The position numbers and the translations under genes were made by a program. From an uncultured Paracoccaceae bacterium (GTDB lineage Bacteria; Pseudomonadota; Alphaproteobacteria; Rhodobacterales; Rhodobacteraceae), in contig CANMPL010000002.1 in assembly GCA_947499715.1 (NCBI GenBank), forward strand, positions 186,001 to 250,000: a stretch of 64,000 bases of DNA, written 5' to 3'. Below are positions 44,358 through 53,042 of this stretch, piece after piece. Each line of letters starts with the position of its first letter. Within the stretch, counting starts at the first letter, position 1. Under the pieces are notes generated by a model that was given only the letters and a program-made list of their open reading frames with translations, was not told where the DNA came from and ran no database searches.

Positions 44358-45376
44358 TCGCGGTCCTGATAACACACCTGATCGCTGGTGTTGGCGTATT
44401 GGCCTTCCTTTGGCTTGGCCTTCCGCTTCCCTGGTTGCTTGGGCCGATCACGGCCTGCCTGATCGCGGCACTGCTGGGCGTCCGCATGAAGGGGATCACC
44501 GTGTTGAATAACGCGATGCGCTCGATCCTTGGGGTCGCCGTCGGGGCGACTTTCACCTGGGCGCTCTTGGCTAGTATGGCCGGCATGTGGACCACGTTGA
44601 TCCTTGTGCCTGTGCTTGTATTCCTGATTGGTCTGGTGGGCGTGCCCTATTTTCAGCGCTTGTGGGGCTTTGATTTTGCCACCAGCTATTACAGCGCAAT
44701 GCCCGGTGGGCTGCAAGATATGCTGCTGTTCGGCGAAGAAGCGGGCGGTGATGTGCGTGCACTATCGCTGATCCATGCCACGCGGGTCATGGTCATCGTT
44801 GTCGCGCTCCCGTTCATCCTCAAGGGCTATTGGGGCGTTGACCTAAGCAACCCACCCGGCGTGCCAGCCGCCACGCTGCCGCTGTCACAATTGGTCATCA
44901 TGGTTGTCGCGGGACTTGCGGGCTGGCAGATCGCAAAAGCGGTTGGGATGTTTGGCGCGTCAATCCTTGGCCCGATGATCCTTGCGGCGATCTTGTCTTT
45001 GTCCGGGATCCTCCAATACCGTCCCCCGGCAGAGGCGATCTGGGCCGCGCAATTCTTTATCGGCATGACCGTTGGAACAAAATACGTCGGCGTCACTGGC
45101 GAGGAAGTCAGGCGCGATGTTGTCGCGGCCATCGGATTTTGTGTGATCCTACTTGTTCTGGCCGGGATCTTTGTAGAGGCAATTCACCTCTTTGCGCTCG
45201 CACCCCCGATGGAGACGCTCCTGGCTTTTGCACCGGGTGGTCAGGCGGAAATGACGGTTCTGGCCCTGATCGCCGGGGCGGATCTTGCCTTTGTCATCGC
45301 CCATCACGTGCTGCGAATTGTTGTGGTCATACTGGGCGCGCCCATTGCGGCGCGTCTCTTCACGCCCAGACCCTAG
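44354..45376 (+). CDS. AbrB-family (PF05145-type) integral membrane protein
   Basis: A 340-residue membrane protein with about ten helices and an internal duplication: LPWLLGPITACLIAALLGVR in the first half and GASILGPMILAAILSLSG in the second. It belongs to the family often labelled AbrB or putative ammonia monooxygenase, although it is unrelated to the DNA-binding AbrB. The MPGGLQDMLLFGEEAGGD and FAPGGQAEMTVLAL segments are family hallmarks. Its function is unknown. Coupling to the GntR gene and closeness to tricarboxylate genes make a role in organic-acid transport plausible. Confidence 0.85.
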   Translation: MIAVLITHLIAGVGVLAFLWLGLPLPWLLGPITACLIAALLGVRMKGITVLNNAMRSILGVAVGATFTWALLASMAGMWTTLILVPVLVFLIGLVGVPYFQRLWGFDFATSYYSAMPGGLQDMLLFGEEAGGDVRALSLIHATRVMVIVVALPFILKGYWGVDLSNPPGVPAATLPLSQLVIMVVAGLAGWQIAKAVGMFGASILGPMILAAILSLSGILQYRPPAEAIWAAQFFIGMTVGTKYVGVTGEEVRRDVVAAIGFCVILLVLAGIFVEAIHLFALAPPMETLLAFAPGGQAEMTVLALIAGADLAFVIAHHVLRIVVVILGAPIAARLFTPRP

Positions 45377-45609
45377 CGGCTTTCCACGCCCGCTGTCGCA
45401 TCAGGTGTACGCGGGGTTGGGATGAAAACGGGCTGATCCAGCGCGGCCAAGGCAGCGTTGATCCGACGGCGCTGCCCCAACAGGTGGTTGAACTGCGCAT
45501 CACATCCCGAGATCGGCGTCGGATAGCTGCTTATCTCTTCATTCAGCGCGCGTTTTGCGGCCCGAAGTTTGTCCTGCGCTTGCAAAAAATGTTCTGAATA
45601 TTCCGTCAT
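45373..45609 (-). CDS. Small protein of unknown function behind a palindromic operator
   Basis: A 78-residue soluble, mostly helical protein (MTEYSEHFLQAQDKLRAAKR at the N-terminus). I do not recognise it. The ATG at 45609 is chosen; 13 further codons reach into the operator. A long palindrome lies 16 bases upstream and resembles the GntR site of tcuA, so the gene is probably co-regulated with the tricarboxylate genes. Its stop overlaps the convergent AbrB-type gene by four bases. Confidence 0.55.
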   Translation of the reverse strand: MTEYSEHFLQAQDKLRAAKRALNEEISSYPTPISGCDAQFNHLLGQRRRINAALAALDQPVFIPTPRTPDATAGVESR

Positions 45610-45624
45610 GAACAAAGCCTCTAC

Positions 45625-45650
45625 TTTTGGTATACATTTGTATACCAAAA
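45625..45650. promoter_or_regulatory. Second GntR-type operator
   Basis: TTTTGGTATAC-ATTT-GTATACCAAAA, an exact 11-4-11 inverted repeat. It shares the form TxGTATxC-N4-GxATACxA with the tcuA site. It lies after the prpF stop and just before the small gene at 45373-45609, so it seems placed to control the latter. Confidence 0.8.
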
Positions 45651-45663
45651 AGGGGTGAGGTAA

Positions 45664-46755
45664 TCAACGCCCGGCCCAAACCTGCCGAGGGATCATCACT
45701 TCGCCGCGCGCCAGCATCCTTGCAGTCCTCACCAATCCCGCAGATCGAAGGTCAATACCGTCATCGGTCAGGGCATAATCAACCAAGACGTCAATCTGCC
45801 CGCTTGCGTGTTCCAACGTCACCGTCGCTGGGCGGTCATTGGACCTTGCGGCCATCCCTTCGGCCACGGTGCCGGGCGTCAGAACGCAGGACGCAAGGCA
45901 TTGCGCGCCAGTGACAGCCATCGTCGGATGCGCTTTCCACGGCATGAAATACCGCGCAGCCACGGTGCCGCCGTCTTTCGCTGGTGCTATCAATCCAAAT
46001 TTCGGCGTAACGGATGTGGCGATGTCCGTCATGCCCATCGCCTCGCCCGCTTGAATGCGCACAGCTTCCATGCGGGCAAAAAAATCTTTGTTGTCATTCA
46101 GGGCTTCGGCGCTTTCGTATCCAGTCAGTCCAAAGTCCGCCGCACGTGCAATGACCATCGGCATAGCGACATCCATGCAGGTCACCGCGACACCATCAAA
46201 GACATCAACCAATTGCCCGGTGGGCAGGAACGCGCCCGTCGCCCCGCCAATCGTATCCATGAATTGCAAAGCCACCGGGGCGGCCGTTCCGGGCACGCCA
46301 TCGATCGCCGCATCGCCATCGTAAACGACACCATCGGGCGCGGTCTGCACAACTGCGACCACCCGCGCGCCGGTGTTTACCGCATTGATCTTAACCGTCG
46401 TTTCGGATCCCGTGGCCTCTATCAGCCCCATTTCAATCGCGGCCGGTCCCACCCCTGTCAGGATGTTGCCGCACGTGGGCTTAAAGTCGACGGTGCGGTC
46501 CTCGACGCTGACCTGCGCAAAGAAATAGTCGATATCGGCCCAGCTATCATTTGACCGCGAAAGCATCGCCACCTTTGTGGTGACGGCATTGCCGCCACCG
46601 ATGCCGTCGATGTTCAACGGATGACCTGATCCGACCATGGCGATCAGAACTTTCGCCAGCGCCTCTTGATCCTCGGGCAGATCCGCGCGGTTCAAATACG
46701 GCCCGCGCGAGGTGCCACCCCGCATGAACCGATAGGGAATTGCCGTTTGCGTCAT
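45664..46755 (-). CDS. PrpF-family isomerase (aconitate or oxalomesaconate type)
   Basis: A 363-residue protein with the two-domain diaminopimelate-epimerase-like fold of PrpF. Seen family blocks are YRFMRGGTSRGPYLNRADLP, GIGGGNAVTTKVAML, FKPTCGNILTGVGPAAIE with its catalytic-type cysteine, and TGAQCLASCVLTPGTVAEG. Members isomerise methylaconitate, aconitate or 4-oxalomesaconate. In this setting a cis/trans-aconitate isomerase feeding tricarboxylate breakdown is most likely, but oxalomesaconate tautomerase is not excluded. The ATG at 46755 overlaps the stop of the transporter gene upstream by four bases. Confidence 0.8.
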   Translation of the reverse strand: MTQTAIPYRFMRGGTSRGPYLNRADLPEDQEALAKVLIAMVGSGHPLNIDGIGGGNAVTTKVAMLSRSNDSWADIDYFFAQVSVEDRTVDFKPTCGNILTGVGPAAIEMGLIEATGSETTVKINAVNTGARVVAVVQTAPDGVVYDGDAAIDGVPGTAAPVALQFMDTIGGATGAFLPTGQLVDVFDGVAVTCMDVAMPMVIARAADFGLTGYESAEALNDNKDFFARMEAVRIQAGEAMGMTDIATSVTPKFGLIAPAKDGGTVAARYFMPWKAHPTMAVTGAQCLASCVLTPGTVAEGMAARSNDRPATVTLEHASGQIDVLVDYALTDDGIDLRSAGLVRTARMLARGEVMIPRQVWAGR

Positions 46756-48779
46756 GTCAGTGGCCAAGGCAGATCAACAACGGACTGCAAAATGCCAGGT
46801 GGGAAGTCACGCCCCAGCGTTGCGGCCATGCCGCAAATAAACATGATGCCGACAGCCGTGTAGATCGCGGCATAGCCCCAGCTTTTGCCAGCCCGGAACC
46901 TGATGAACAGCAGCAAGAAACCAGCAAGCGCCAGAATGAACCCGACAAGCGCAGAGGCGATCAGCAGGCTCGCGAACCATGCAAGCGTGCCCCAAAGCCC
47001 GTAGGTATTGGCGCTGATTTCCTGCAACTCGCGATCAGCAAAGATGGCATTGGTTTCCGGCTTCATCATCATCTGCACGATCAACAGCGCACAGCCAACC
47101 AGCGCGACGGTTGCCACAAAGATCGGAAAGACGCGATCCATGCGGGCAAAGTCGGGGATAATGGCAGAGTTCCAATACGTCAGCGCAATGTACCCTGTGA
47201 TTGCCAGCAAAAAGATCAGCGGCGCGCGCTTTGAACCGGAATCCACCGACCCTTCGGCCTGAATGTTCTTGGCCTGACGCAGGCCAATCACAACCGACAG
47301 CAGCGTGATGATGATCAGCACAATGACGATGGGGCTAAAGATATATTCGATCCCTTCGTCAAATCCGCGCCGAAAACGGGACGCGGCGATCTGATAGGCT
47401 TGGTTGGTATAACGCTCTGCCGGGGCCGACAGGACAAAGCCGATCAGGAAAGCAGGCCGTGACCAATCAAACCGGCGCATCATGATACCCAGCAGTCCGA
47501 TACCGAACAGTGCGACCAAATCCCAGATTTCCTGACGTGACTGGAAAGCCGCGAAAGAGATAATCATGAACAGGAATGGCGCCAGCAAGGCGAACCGGAT
47601 CTCTGTCAGCCGGGCGATCCCGCCCGAGGCGGCAATGCAGATAATCGTGCCAACCACATTGGCCAGCGCCAATAACCAGACGATTGCGTAGGTGAAGTTG
47701 AGGTTATTCTTGAGCATTGACGGCCCAACCTCGATTGACCCGGACCCCAAGAGGGCCACGGCAGAGATAAAGATCGCCATCGACCCTGAACCGGGAATGC
47801 CAAACAGCAGGGTTGGTACCAGTCCGCCGCCTTCCTTGGCGTTGTTAGAGCTTTCTGGCCCAATCACGCCGCGCACATCGCCGGACCCAAACTGCGATTT
47901 GTCTTTTGCCGTCTGGACGGTGTGCCCATAGGCAATCCAGTCCACGACGGATCCACCAAGACCGGGGATCACACCGACAACAACGCCGATCAGTGAACAG
48001 CGCATCGACAGCCACTTGTTGGCCCACCAGTCCTTGACACCCAGCATCCAGCCACCGCCCAAGGGCGCGCGGTCTGAAATCGCTTTGTCTTGCCGCAAAA
48101 GCGCGACGATTTCAGGGATCGCAAAGATGCCAAGGCCGACGATTACCAATTTCAGACCGTCCACCAAATATGGCAGATCGTAGGTCGACATGCGCAGGGC
48201 ACCCGAACTTGCGCCCTCTCCAATTGTGCCCACAAGGATGCCCAAACAGGCGGCGACCAATCCCTTGAGTGCGACGCGACCCGCAAGAATACCAACCATC
48301 GACAAACCGAAGATGGTGATCATCAACAGCTCGGGCGTCTGAAACAGCAGCACAATCGGGCGTGCGGCCAGAATAAAGATCGTCAGGAATGCCGCGCCGA
48401 CCAGCCCGCCAAACAGCGATGATGCAAAGGCCGCCGACAACGCGCGTGCGGCTTGCCCCTTCTTGGCCATGGGAAAGCCGTCCAAGACCGTCGCTTGCGA
48501 CGCCGACGACCCGGGGATCCCCATCAGGACCGATGCAAATGTGTCAGAGGTGGGCACAACGGCCACCATGCCGATCATCAAGGCCAGCCCGGTGACAGGC
48601 TCCATCCCGAACATGAAAGGCAGCAGCAGGGATAATCCTGCGATTCCGCCAAGGCCGGGGAAGACCCCGATACAAAGGCCCATGACCACACCAAGCACCA
48701 GATATCCGATGACATGTGGCTGTAGGATCATTGCAAATGCGTCATTCAACGCCGGCAATGCTGTCGCAAAGACTTCCAT
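46752..48779 (-). CDS. Fused TctA-TctB tripartite tricarboxylate transporter permease
   Basis: A 675-residue membrane protein. Residues 1 to about 500 are TctA, with its two signature repeats: GVFPGLGGIAGLSLLLP near the start and GVIPGLGGSVVDWIAYGHTV later, plus LLFGIPGSGSMAIFI. Residues from about 520 to the end (LIFLLAITGYIALTYWNSAI, then three more helices) have the size and layout of TctB, the small subunit normally encoded separately. No separate tctB gene is present, which supports a fusion. It imports a tricarboxylate with sodium or proton together with TctC. The ATG at 48779 is used. Confidence 0.88.
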   Translation of the reverse strand: MEVFATALPALNDAFAMILQPHVIGYLVLGVVMGLCIGVFPGLGGIAGLSLLLPFMFGMEPVTGLALMIGMVAVVPTSDTFASVLMGIPGSSASQATVLDGFPMAKKGQAARALSAAFASSLFGGLVGAAFLTIFILAARPIVLLFQTPELLMITIFGLSMVGILAGRVALKGLVAACLGILVGTIGEGASSGALRMSTYDLPYLVDGLKLVIVGLGIFAIPEIVALLRQDKAISDRAPLGGGWMLGVKDWWANKWLSMRCSLIGVVVGVIPGLGGSVVDWIAYGHTVQTAKDKSQFGSGDVRGVIGPESSNNAKEGGGLVPTLLFGIPGSGSMAIFISAVALLGSGSIEVGPSMLKNNLNFTYAIVWLLALANVVGTIICIAASGGIARLTEIRFALLAPFLFMIISFAAFQSRQEIWDLVALFGIGLLGIMMRRFDWSRPAFLIGFVLSAPAERYTNQAYQIAASRFRRGFDEGIEYIFSPIVIVLIIITLLSVVIGLRQAKNIQAEGSVDSGSKRAPLIFLLAITGYIALTYWNSAIIPDFARMDRVFPIFVATVALVGCALLIVQMMMKPETNAIFADRELQEISANTYGLWGTLAWFASLLIASALVGFILALAGFLLLFIRFRAGKSWGYAAIYTAVGIMFICGMAATLGRDFPPGILQSVVDLPWPLT

Positions 48780-48812
48780 GGCCTCGCCCCCCAAGGTTCT
48801 TCAAAGAAATAG

Positions 48813-48845
48813 AAAAAACCCCTCCCGCAAGATCTGCGGAAGGGG
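48813..48845 (-). terminator. Intercistronic hairpin between tctC and tctAB
   Basis: On the minus strand CCCCTTCCGCA and TGCGGGAGGGG pair with one mismatch around a five-base loop, followed by TTTTTT. It probably ends part of the transcripts after tctC and so favours binding-protein synthesis. Confidence 0.85.
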
Positions 48846-48855
48846 TGGTTTGTGG

Positions 48856-49959
48856 TTACTGAAGCACGACGCCGTAGCGCTCGCTCAGCCAGTTGATCAC
48901 AAAGTCTTTTGCTTCCTGCGGCACCTCGGTTGCGCTGGACAGTGCGGTCTGCGCTGCAGAGCCGGTCAGCTGAGGGTAAACACCAAGCCGTGCCTTGCTG
49001 ATTTCAGCAAAGTCATCACGGGCCTGAACGGCGTTAAAGGCCTCTGTGTAGGTCGCAATTGCGGCCTCAGGTGCGCCTGCGGGCAAAAAGACCATCTTTT
49101 GCGCTGGGAAACCTGCAACAAAGAATGCCTTCCATGCGTCCCAGGCCTGCCCTTCTGTGGCACAACCTTCGGTCGCTTCACAGACTTCCTTGAAGGTCGG
49201 CATGTCAGGGAATGTTGGGTCACGCACGATGTTGCCATCCGCGTCCAACGCCCCGAAAGAGAACCAAGGCACAGCCGTGCCTGCCTCAACCAATGGGGTC
49301 ACGCCAGACAGGAACGATGAAGATGTCTGATAGTCAATGTTGGCTTCGCCGCGCTCAAACATCAGGCGGCCATCGCCGCGTCCCTCGATCCCGAATACCG
49401 GCTCAACCTGCAAACCCAGCATTTCCCAAGCCAGAAGCGGCACAAGATCCAGACGGGTTGCGCCTTGGCTGCCGTAGATGAAATCTTCGCCAAGCAAAGG
49501 TGTCGCGTCGCCGCCATCACCCAACTGACCGGCCAGATCGGCAGGCAGATAGGACACGCCGCCGGTGCCGGATGCCAGAACCACGTTCCAGTCGCCATAC
49601 TCATAGCGCACACGTGGGTCGCTTAGCAGGAATGGAAACTGTGTCGAACCGGACGATCCAAAGATCGTGGTGCCGTCATCGTATTCCAGCCCTTGGAAGT
49701 GATTCGCACCCTTGGTGGAACCCGCGCCGGGCATGAAGGTCACAACCACTGTGGGGTTGCCGGGCAATTCTTCACTCAGAAGTGGGGCGTAGAAGTTGGC
49801 CCATTTTGCAGACCCGCCGGTTTCAGAGAATGGAATGATCCATTCAACTGTCTTACCGGACAGATCAATCGCATGGCCGTCTGCCAAAGCTTGCGTTCCA
49901 ACCATCGCCGTTGAAACCGTCAGTGCACACGCCAAAGGGCGCATTAGATTCGTGAACAT
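48856..49959 (-). CDS. tctC: Tripartite tricarboxylate transporter substrate-binding protein
   Basis: A 367-residue periplasmic protein with a signal peptide (MFTNLMRPLACALTVSTAMV... ALADG) and the Bug/TctC fold: VEWIIPFSETGGSAKWANFY in place of the usual glycine-rich ligand loop, VTFMPGAGSTKGANHF, and the C-terminal PAGAPEAAIATYTEAFN. It is longer than the usual 320-330 residues. A GGGAGGAA site precedes the ATG at 49959. It is divergent from the two-component genes, which probably control it in the manner of TctD/TctE. Confidence 0.88.
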   Translation of the reverse strand: MFTNLMRPLACALTVSTAMVGTQALADGHAIDLSGKTVEWIIPFSETGGSAKWANFYAPLLSEELPGNPTVVVTFMPGAGSTKGANHFQGLEYDDGTTIFGSSGSTQFPFLLSDPRVRYEYGDWNVVLASGTGGVSYLPADLAGQLGDGGDATPLLGEDFIYGSQGATRLDLVPLLAWEMLGLQVEPVFGIEGRGDGRLMFERGEANIDYQTSSSFLSGVTPLVEAGTAVPWFSFGALDADGNIVRDPTFPDMPTFKEVCEATEGCATEGQAWDAWKAFFVAGFPAQKMVFLPAGAPEAAIATYTEAFNAVQARDDFAEISKARLGVYPQLTGSAAQTALSSATEVPQEAKDFVINWLSERYGVVLQ

Positions 49960-50099
49960 ATATATTCCTCCCAGGGTCAGGCCATTGCGGCCAGACATGA
50001 TAAATCAGGAGACCTCCCAAGGCTCCTTGATGGTTGTAGATTGCGGTGTCATCCTTGCATGAACCTTGCATCGGGCAAAATTTTGAGAGGGTTCGCAAT

Positions 50100-50768
50100 T
50101 TGCGCATCGTTGTTGTCGAAGACAACCTATCTGTGGCCAAGGGCATCCGATATCACCTTCAGGATGCCGGGCACGCAGTTGATCTGTTTCACAACGGCGC
50201 AGAGGCGGCGGCGTTCCTGTCCAGTGACACCGCCGACATGGTCGTCCTTGATATCAGCCTGCCCGAGAAAGACGGGCTGACCGTCTTGCGCGAAATGCGA
50301 CTACGCGGTGATGACCGCCCCGTTTTGCTTTTGACGGCCCGGTCCGAAACGGCCGACAAGGTCGCGGGGCTTGATGCCGGTGCTGACGACTACCTCAGCA
50401 AGCCATTTGAGATGGCTGAATTCAACGCCCGTATCCGCGCCTTGTCGCGGCGTGTCGCAGAACAACCAAAGGCCAGCCGCAGCATCGGACAGCTGCAATT
50501 TGAATTGACCTCGCGCATGATCCACGGACCCGATGGTCCGCTTGATATTCCGCGGCGCGAGGTTGCGCTGTTTGAGCGGCTTTTGCTGGCCGAAGGGCGG
50601 TTGGTCACGAAACAACGCCTGCTCGACAGCCTTTATGGCACCGGCGCAGACGTCGACGAACCTGTGGTCGAAGTCTACGTTTCGCGCCTGCGCAAGCGCC
50701 TGCAACCCTACGGCGTGTTGATTACGGTCAAACGCGGCCTTGGCTATATGATGCAAGCTGCACCATGA
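50100..50768 (+). CDS. tctD: OmpR-type response regulator, TctD-like
   Basis: A 222-residue response regulator. The receiver domain (RIVVVEDNLSVAKGIRYHLQ) has the phospho-acceptor Asp51 in VVLDISLP and the conserved lysine in LSKPFE; the C-terminal winged helix (PRREVALFERLLLAEGRLVT, VEVYVSRLRKRLQ) is of OmpR/PhoB type. The start is taken as TTG at 50100, after GAGAGGG at 50085-50091, because it gives the standard N-terminus; a GTG at 50046 in the same frame is the alternative. The neighbours make it the regulator of tctC-tctAB. Confidence 0.85.
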   Translation: MRIVVVEDNLSVAKGIRYHLQDAGHAVDLFHNGAEAAAFLSSDTADMVVLDISLPEKDGLTVLREMRLRGDDRPVLLLTARSETADKVAGLDAGADDYLSKPFEMAEFNARIRALSRRVAEQPKASRSIGQLQFELTSRMIHGPDGPLDIPRREVALFERLLLAEGRLVTKQRLLDSLYGTGADVDEPVVEVYVSRLRKRLQPYGVLITVKRGLGYMMQAAP

Positions 50769-52135
50769 CAAACAGCCTGTCTTTGCGGGTCCGCCTGACA
50801 ATTGTCATCCTGATCCCACTGTTGATGATTGCGGCACTTGTCGGTGCCTGGGCCTATTTTGACGCACAGTCGCGGGCCGCGGAACGCTTTGACAGATCGC
50901 TTTTGTCCACAGCGCTCGCGATTTCGCGGGATATCGCTGTGACGGGTGGTGACGCACTCAGCGAAGAGACGCGTGACCTTTTGCGCGACACTTCTGGCGG
51001 ATCCGTTTTCTATCACGTCTATGCCCCCGACGGGGTCTTTGTGACGGGCTATGCGACGCCACCGATTTCATCCAAGGCAAACGCGCAGGACCTGTCCCAA
51101 TTCTACTACGATTCCACCTACCAAGACTTGCCGGTTCGTGCCCTGCGCTTCACGCAAAGCATGTCCATCGACGGTTGGAGCGGGCTTTATACCTTCTCGG
51201 TCTGGCAGAACACGGCTGTGCGTGACGGCTTTGTTCAATCCAGAACCCGGCCCACATTCTTGATCATTACCTCCATGATCGGCGCACTGGCCGTGATTGT
51301 CTGGTTTGGGGTGCGCTTTGGCCTGACCCCGCTGATCGACCTTGAAGAGGCGATCGCCCGTCGCTCTGCTGATGATCTGGCCCCGATCAAGCGCCGCATC
51401 CCGAACGAGGTCAGCGGGATCGTTGGGCGGCTCAATAGCCTGTTGTCGGAATTGTCGCGGACCCTGGACGCCAAAAACATCTTTATTTCCGACGCCGCCC
51501 ACCAGCTTCGCAATCCGATTGCAGGCGTTCTTAGTCTCGCAGAATCGCTGCAAAACGCCCAGACGCTTGAAGATGCCAAAAGCCGTGGCGCAGATCTTTT
51601 GGATGCTGCGCGCGACACTGGCAAACTGGCGAACAACTTGCTGACGCTCGAACGGGCCCGCGCAACGCCGCAACCCGAAAGCTTGAAGCCATTCGATGCC
51701 GTTGTGGTTCTGAACGCGCTTGCCGACCGTTTTCAACCGCGCGCCGACGTCCGCGGTATCCGCTTTACGTCGGACCTCTCGGCGCAGTCCGCTCAACTGT
51801 TCGGCGACAAGGTTCTGTTTGAACAGGCAATCCTGAATTTGCTGCACAATACACTGACACATGGCGGCGATGACTTGGATCACATCACATTGGCTGCTCA
51901 GGTGGACGACCGAAACCTGACCATCGATGTGTCCGACAACGGCAAAGGCATTGCCCCGCAGGATCATGAAAAAGCGCTCAGCCGGTTTAGTCAGATCGGA
52001 CCAAGCCTTGGATCTGGTCTGGGCCTTCCGATCTCCAAGGCGATTGTCGAGGCGTTTGGCGGTGCCATCGCTTTGCAGTCGACCGCAGGCACTTTCAATG
52101 TCCGCCTAAGCTTTCCACTCGCGCTGAAGGTCTAG
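50765..52135 (+). CDS. tctE: Sensor histidine kinase, TctE-like
   Basis: A 456-residue membrane sensor. It has a first helix near residues 10-30, a periplasmic domain of about 135 residues that fits the 2CSK_N family, a second helix (TFLIITSMIGALAVIVWFGV), a HAMP-like linker, a HisKA domain with His246 (SDAAHQLRNPIAG), and an ATPase domain (NLLHNTLTHGG, VSDNGKGIAP, GSGLGLPISKAIVE). It would sense an external tricarboxylate and phosphorylate the TctD-like partner. Translation is coupled by ATGA. Confidence 0.9.
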   Translation: MTNSLSLRVRLTIVILIPLLMIAALVGAWAYFDAQSRAAERFDRSLLSTALAISRDIAVTGGDALSEETRDLLRDTSGGSVFYHVYAPDGVFVTGYATPPISSKANAQDLSQFYYDSTYQDLPVRALRFTQSMSIDGWSGLYTFSVWQNTAVRDGFVQSRTRPTFLIITSMIGALAVIVWFGVRFGLTPLIDLEEAIARRSADDLAPIKRRIPNEVSGIVGRLNSLLSELSRTLDAKNIFISDAAHQLRNPIAGVLSLAESLQNAQTLEDAKSRGADLLDAARDTGKLANNLLTLERARATPQPESLKPFDAVVVLNALADRFQPRADVRGIRFTSDLSAQSAQLFGDKVLFEQAILNLLHNTLTHGGDDLDHITLAAQVDDRNLTIDVSDNGKGIAPQDHEKALSRFSQIGPSLGSGLGLPISKAIVEAFGGAIALQSTAGTFNVRLSFPLALKV

Positions 52136-52141
52136 GCGCGC

Positions 52142-52174
52142 AAAAAACCGGCCCCAACTTGCGCCGGGGCCGGT
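52142..52174. terminator. Bidirectional terminator
   Basis: ACCGGCCCC / GGGGCCGGT stem (52147-52155 with 52166-52174), preceded by six A that give a T-tract on the minus strand. It lies between tctE and the convergent outer-membrane protein gene. Confidence 0.85.
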
Positions 52175-52194
52175 CGTCCGGTCGTGAGTGGTTA

Positions 52195-52911
52195 TTAGAA
52201 GCTGACGCGCAGGCCAACCATGACTTCGTGTGCGGCTGCATCAACCGCAAAACCGTCCGTAAACGAATCCTGGCCGGTATTACCGTCGCCGAAAGTCACG
52301 TATTGGTATTCGCCAAACAGTGTTGTGGTATCGCTGACGGCCATGCTCGCGCCAACGCCAATGTTCCAGCTCATCTCGGTGGTTTCTTCGTCCGCGTAGG
52401 CATCATAATAACCATCCTGCACACCGTCGAAGGCATCAAACCCGGCAACGCCTTCTCCACCCAGACGGGCAGAGTATGCGTTCCGTGCGACACCCAAGCC
52501 GGCTTTTACATAAGGCTTGATCGATGAGCCGGTCTCAATGTCGTAGAATGCTTCGACGGTCAGGGTCCGGCTTTTGATTTCGCCATCCAGAATGTATTCT
52601 TCACCAGCGCGCGCGCCTGTTCCAAACTGCGTGTCGGTAAATGTGCTGCGATGCAGGCCAAGACGACCTTCGACACGCACCTGATTTCCAAGGTCATAGC
52701 CAAGACCGACAATGCCCACGCCGCCGTCGCCGCTATCGAACGCCGGGAAGTCAGGATCGACGCCAAGGTTGTCACCGTAGGCGGCAGAATCATTGTTTTG
52801 GATGCTGGCGCCCAAAGCACCTAGCCCGTAAAGCCCCTCAGCCTGAGCGCCGGTGGATGCGCCCAAAATCAGGAGAGATGTGAACAAGGAAGATTTTACA
52901 ATTTGGATCAT
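52195..52911 (-). CDS. Outer-membrane beta-barrel protein
   Basis: A 238-residue protein with a clear signal peptide (MIQIVKSSLFTSLLILGAST... AQAEG) and alternating amphipathic strands typical of OmpA-like or OmpW-like barrels (GLGYDLGNQVRVEGRLGLHR, KPYVKAGLGVARNAYS, TTLFGEYQYVTFGDG). It ends in VMVGLRVSF, with the C-terminal phenylalanine used by the BAM complex. The function is unknown. The ATG at 52911 is chosen because it begins the signal peptide. Confidence 0.85.
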   Translation of the reverse strand: MIQIVKSSLFTSLLILGASTGAQAEGLYGLGALGASIQNNDSAAYGDNLGVDPDFPAFDSGDGGVGIVGLGYDLGNQVRVEGRLGLHRSTFTDTQFGTGARAGEEYILDGEIKSRTLTVEAFYDIETGSSIKPYVKAGLGVARNAYSARLGGEGVAGFDAFDGVQDGYYDAYADEETTEMSWNIGVGASMAVSDTTTLFGEYQYVTFGDGNTGQDSFTDGFAVDAAAHEVMVGLRVSF

Positions 52912-53042
52912 GGGCTTTCCTCTTGAATAGGGAATATTGCGTGTGAACGCGAACCTAAGGCCTCGGACAGGTATTGAGTATCCCGTCAAAACAGAAATCA
53001 TTGTTCCGCAATAGCGACCAATCAGGACGCCGATTGATAAAG

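Noticed and set aside
45808-46554. 248-codon plus-strand frame opposite the PrpF-like gene
   Set aside because: The PrpF reading has conserved family blocks over its whole length; the opposite frame is Arg/His-rich and without motifs.
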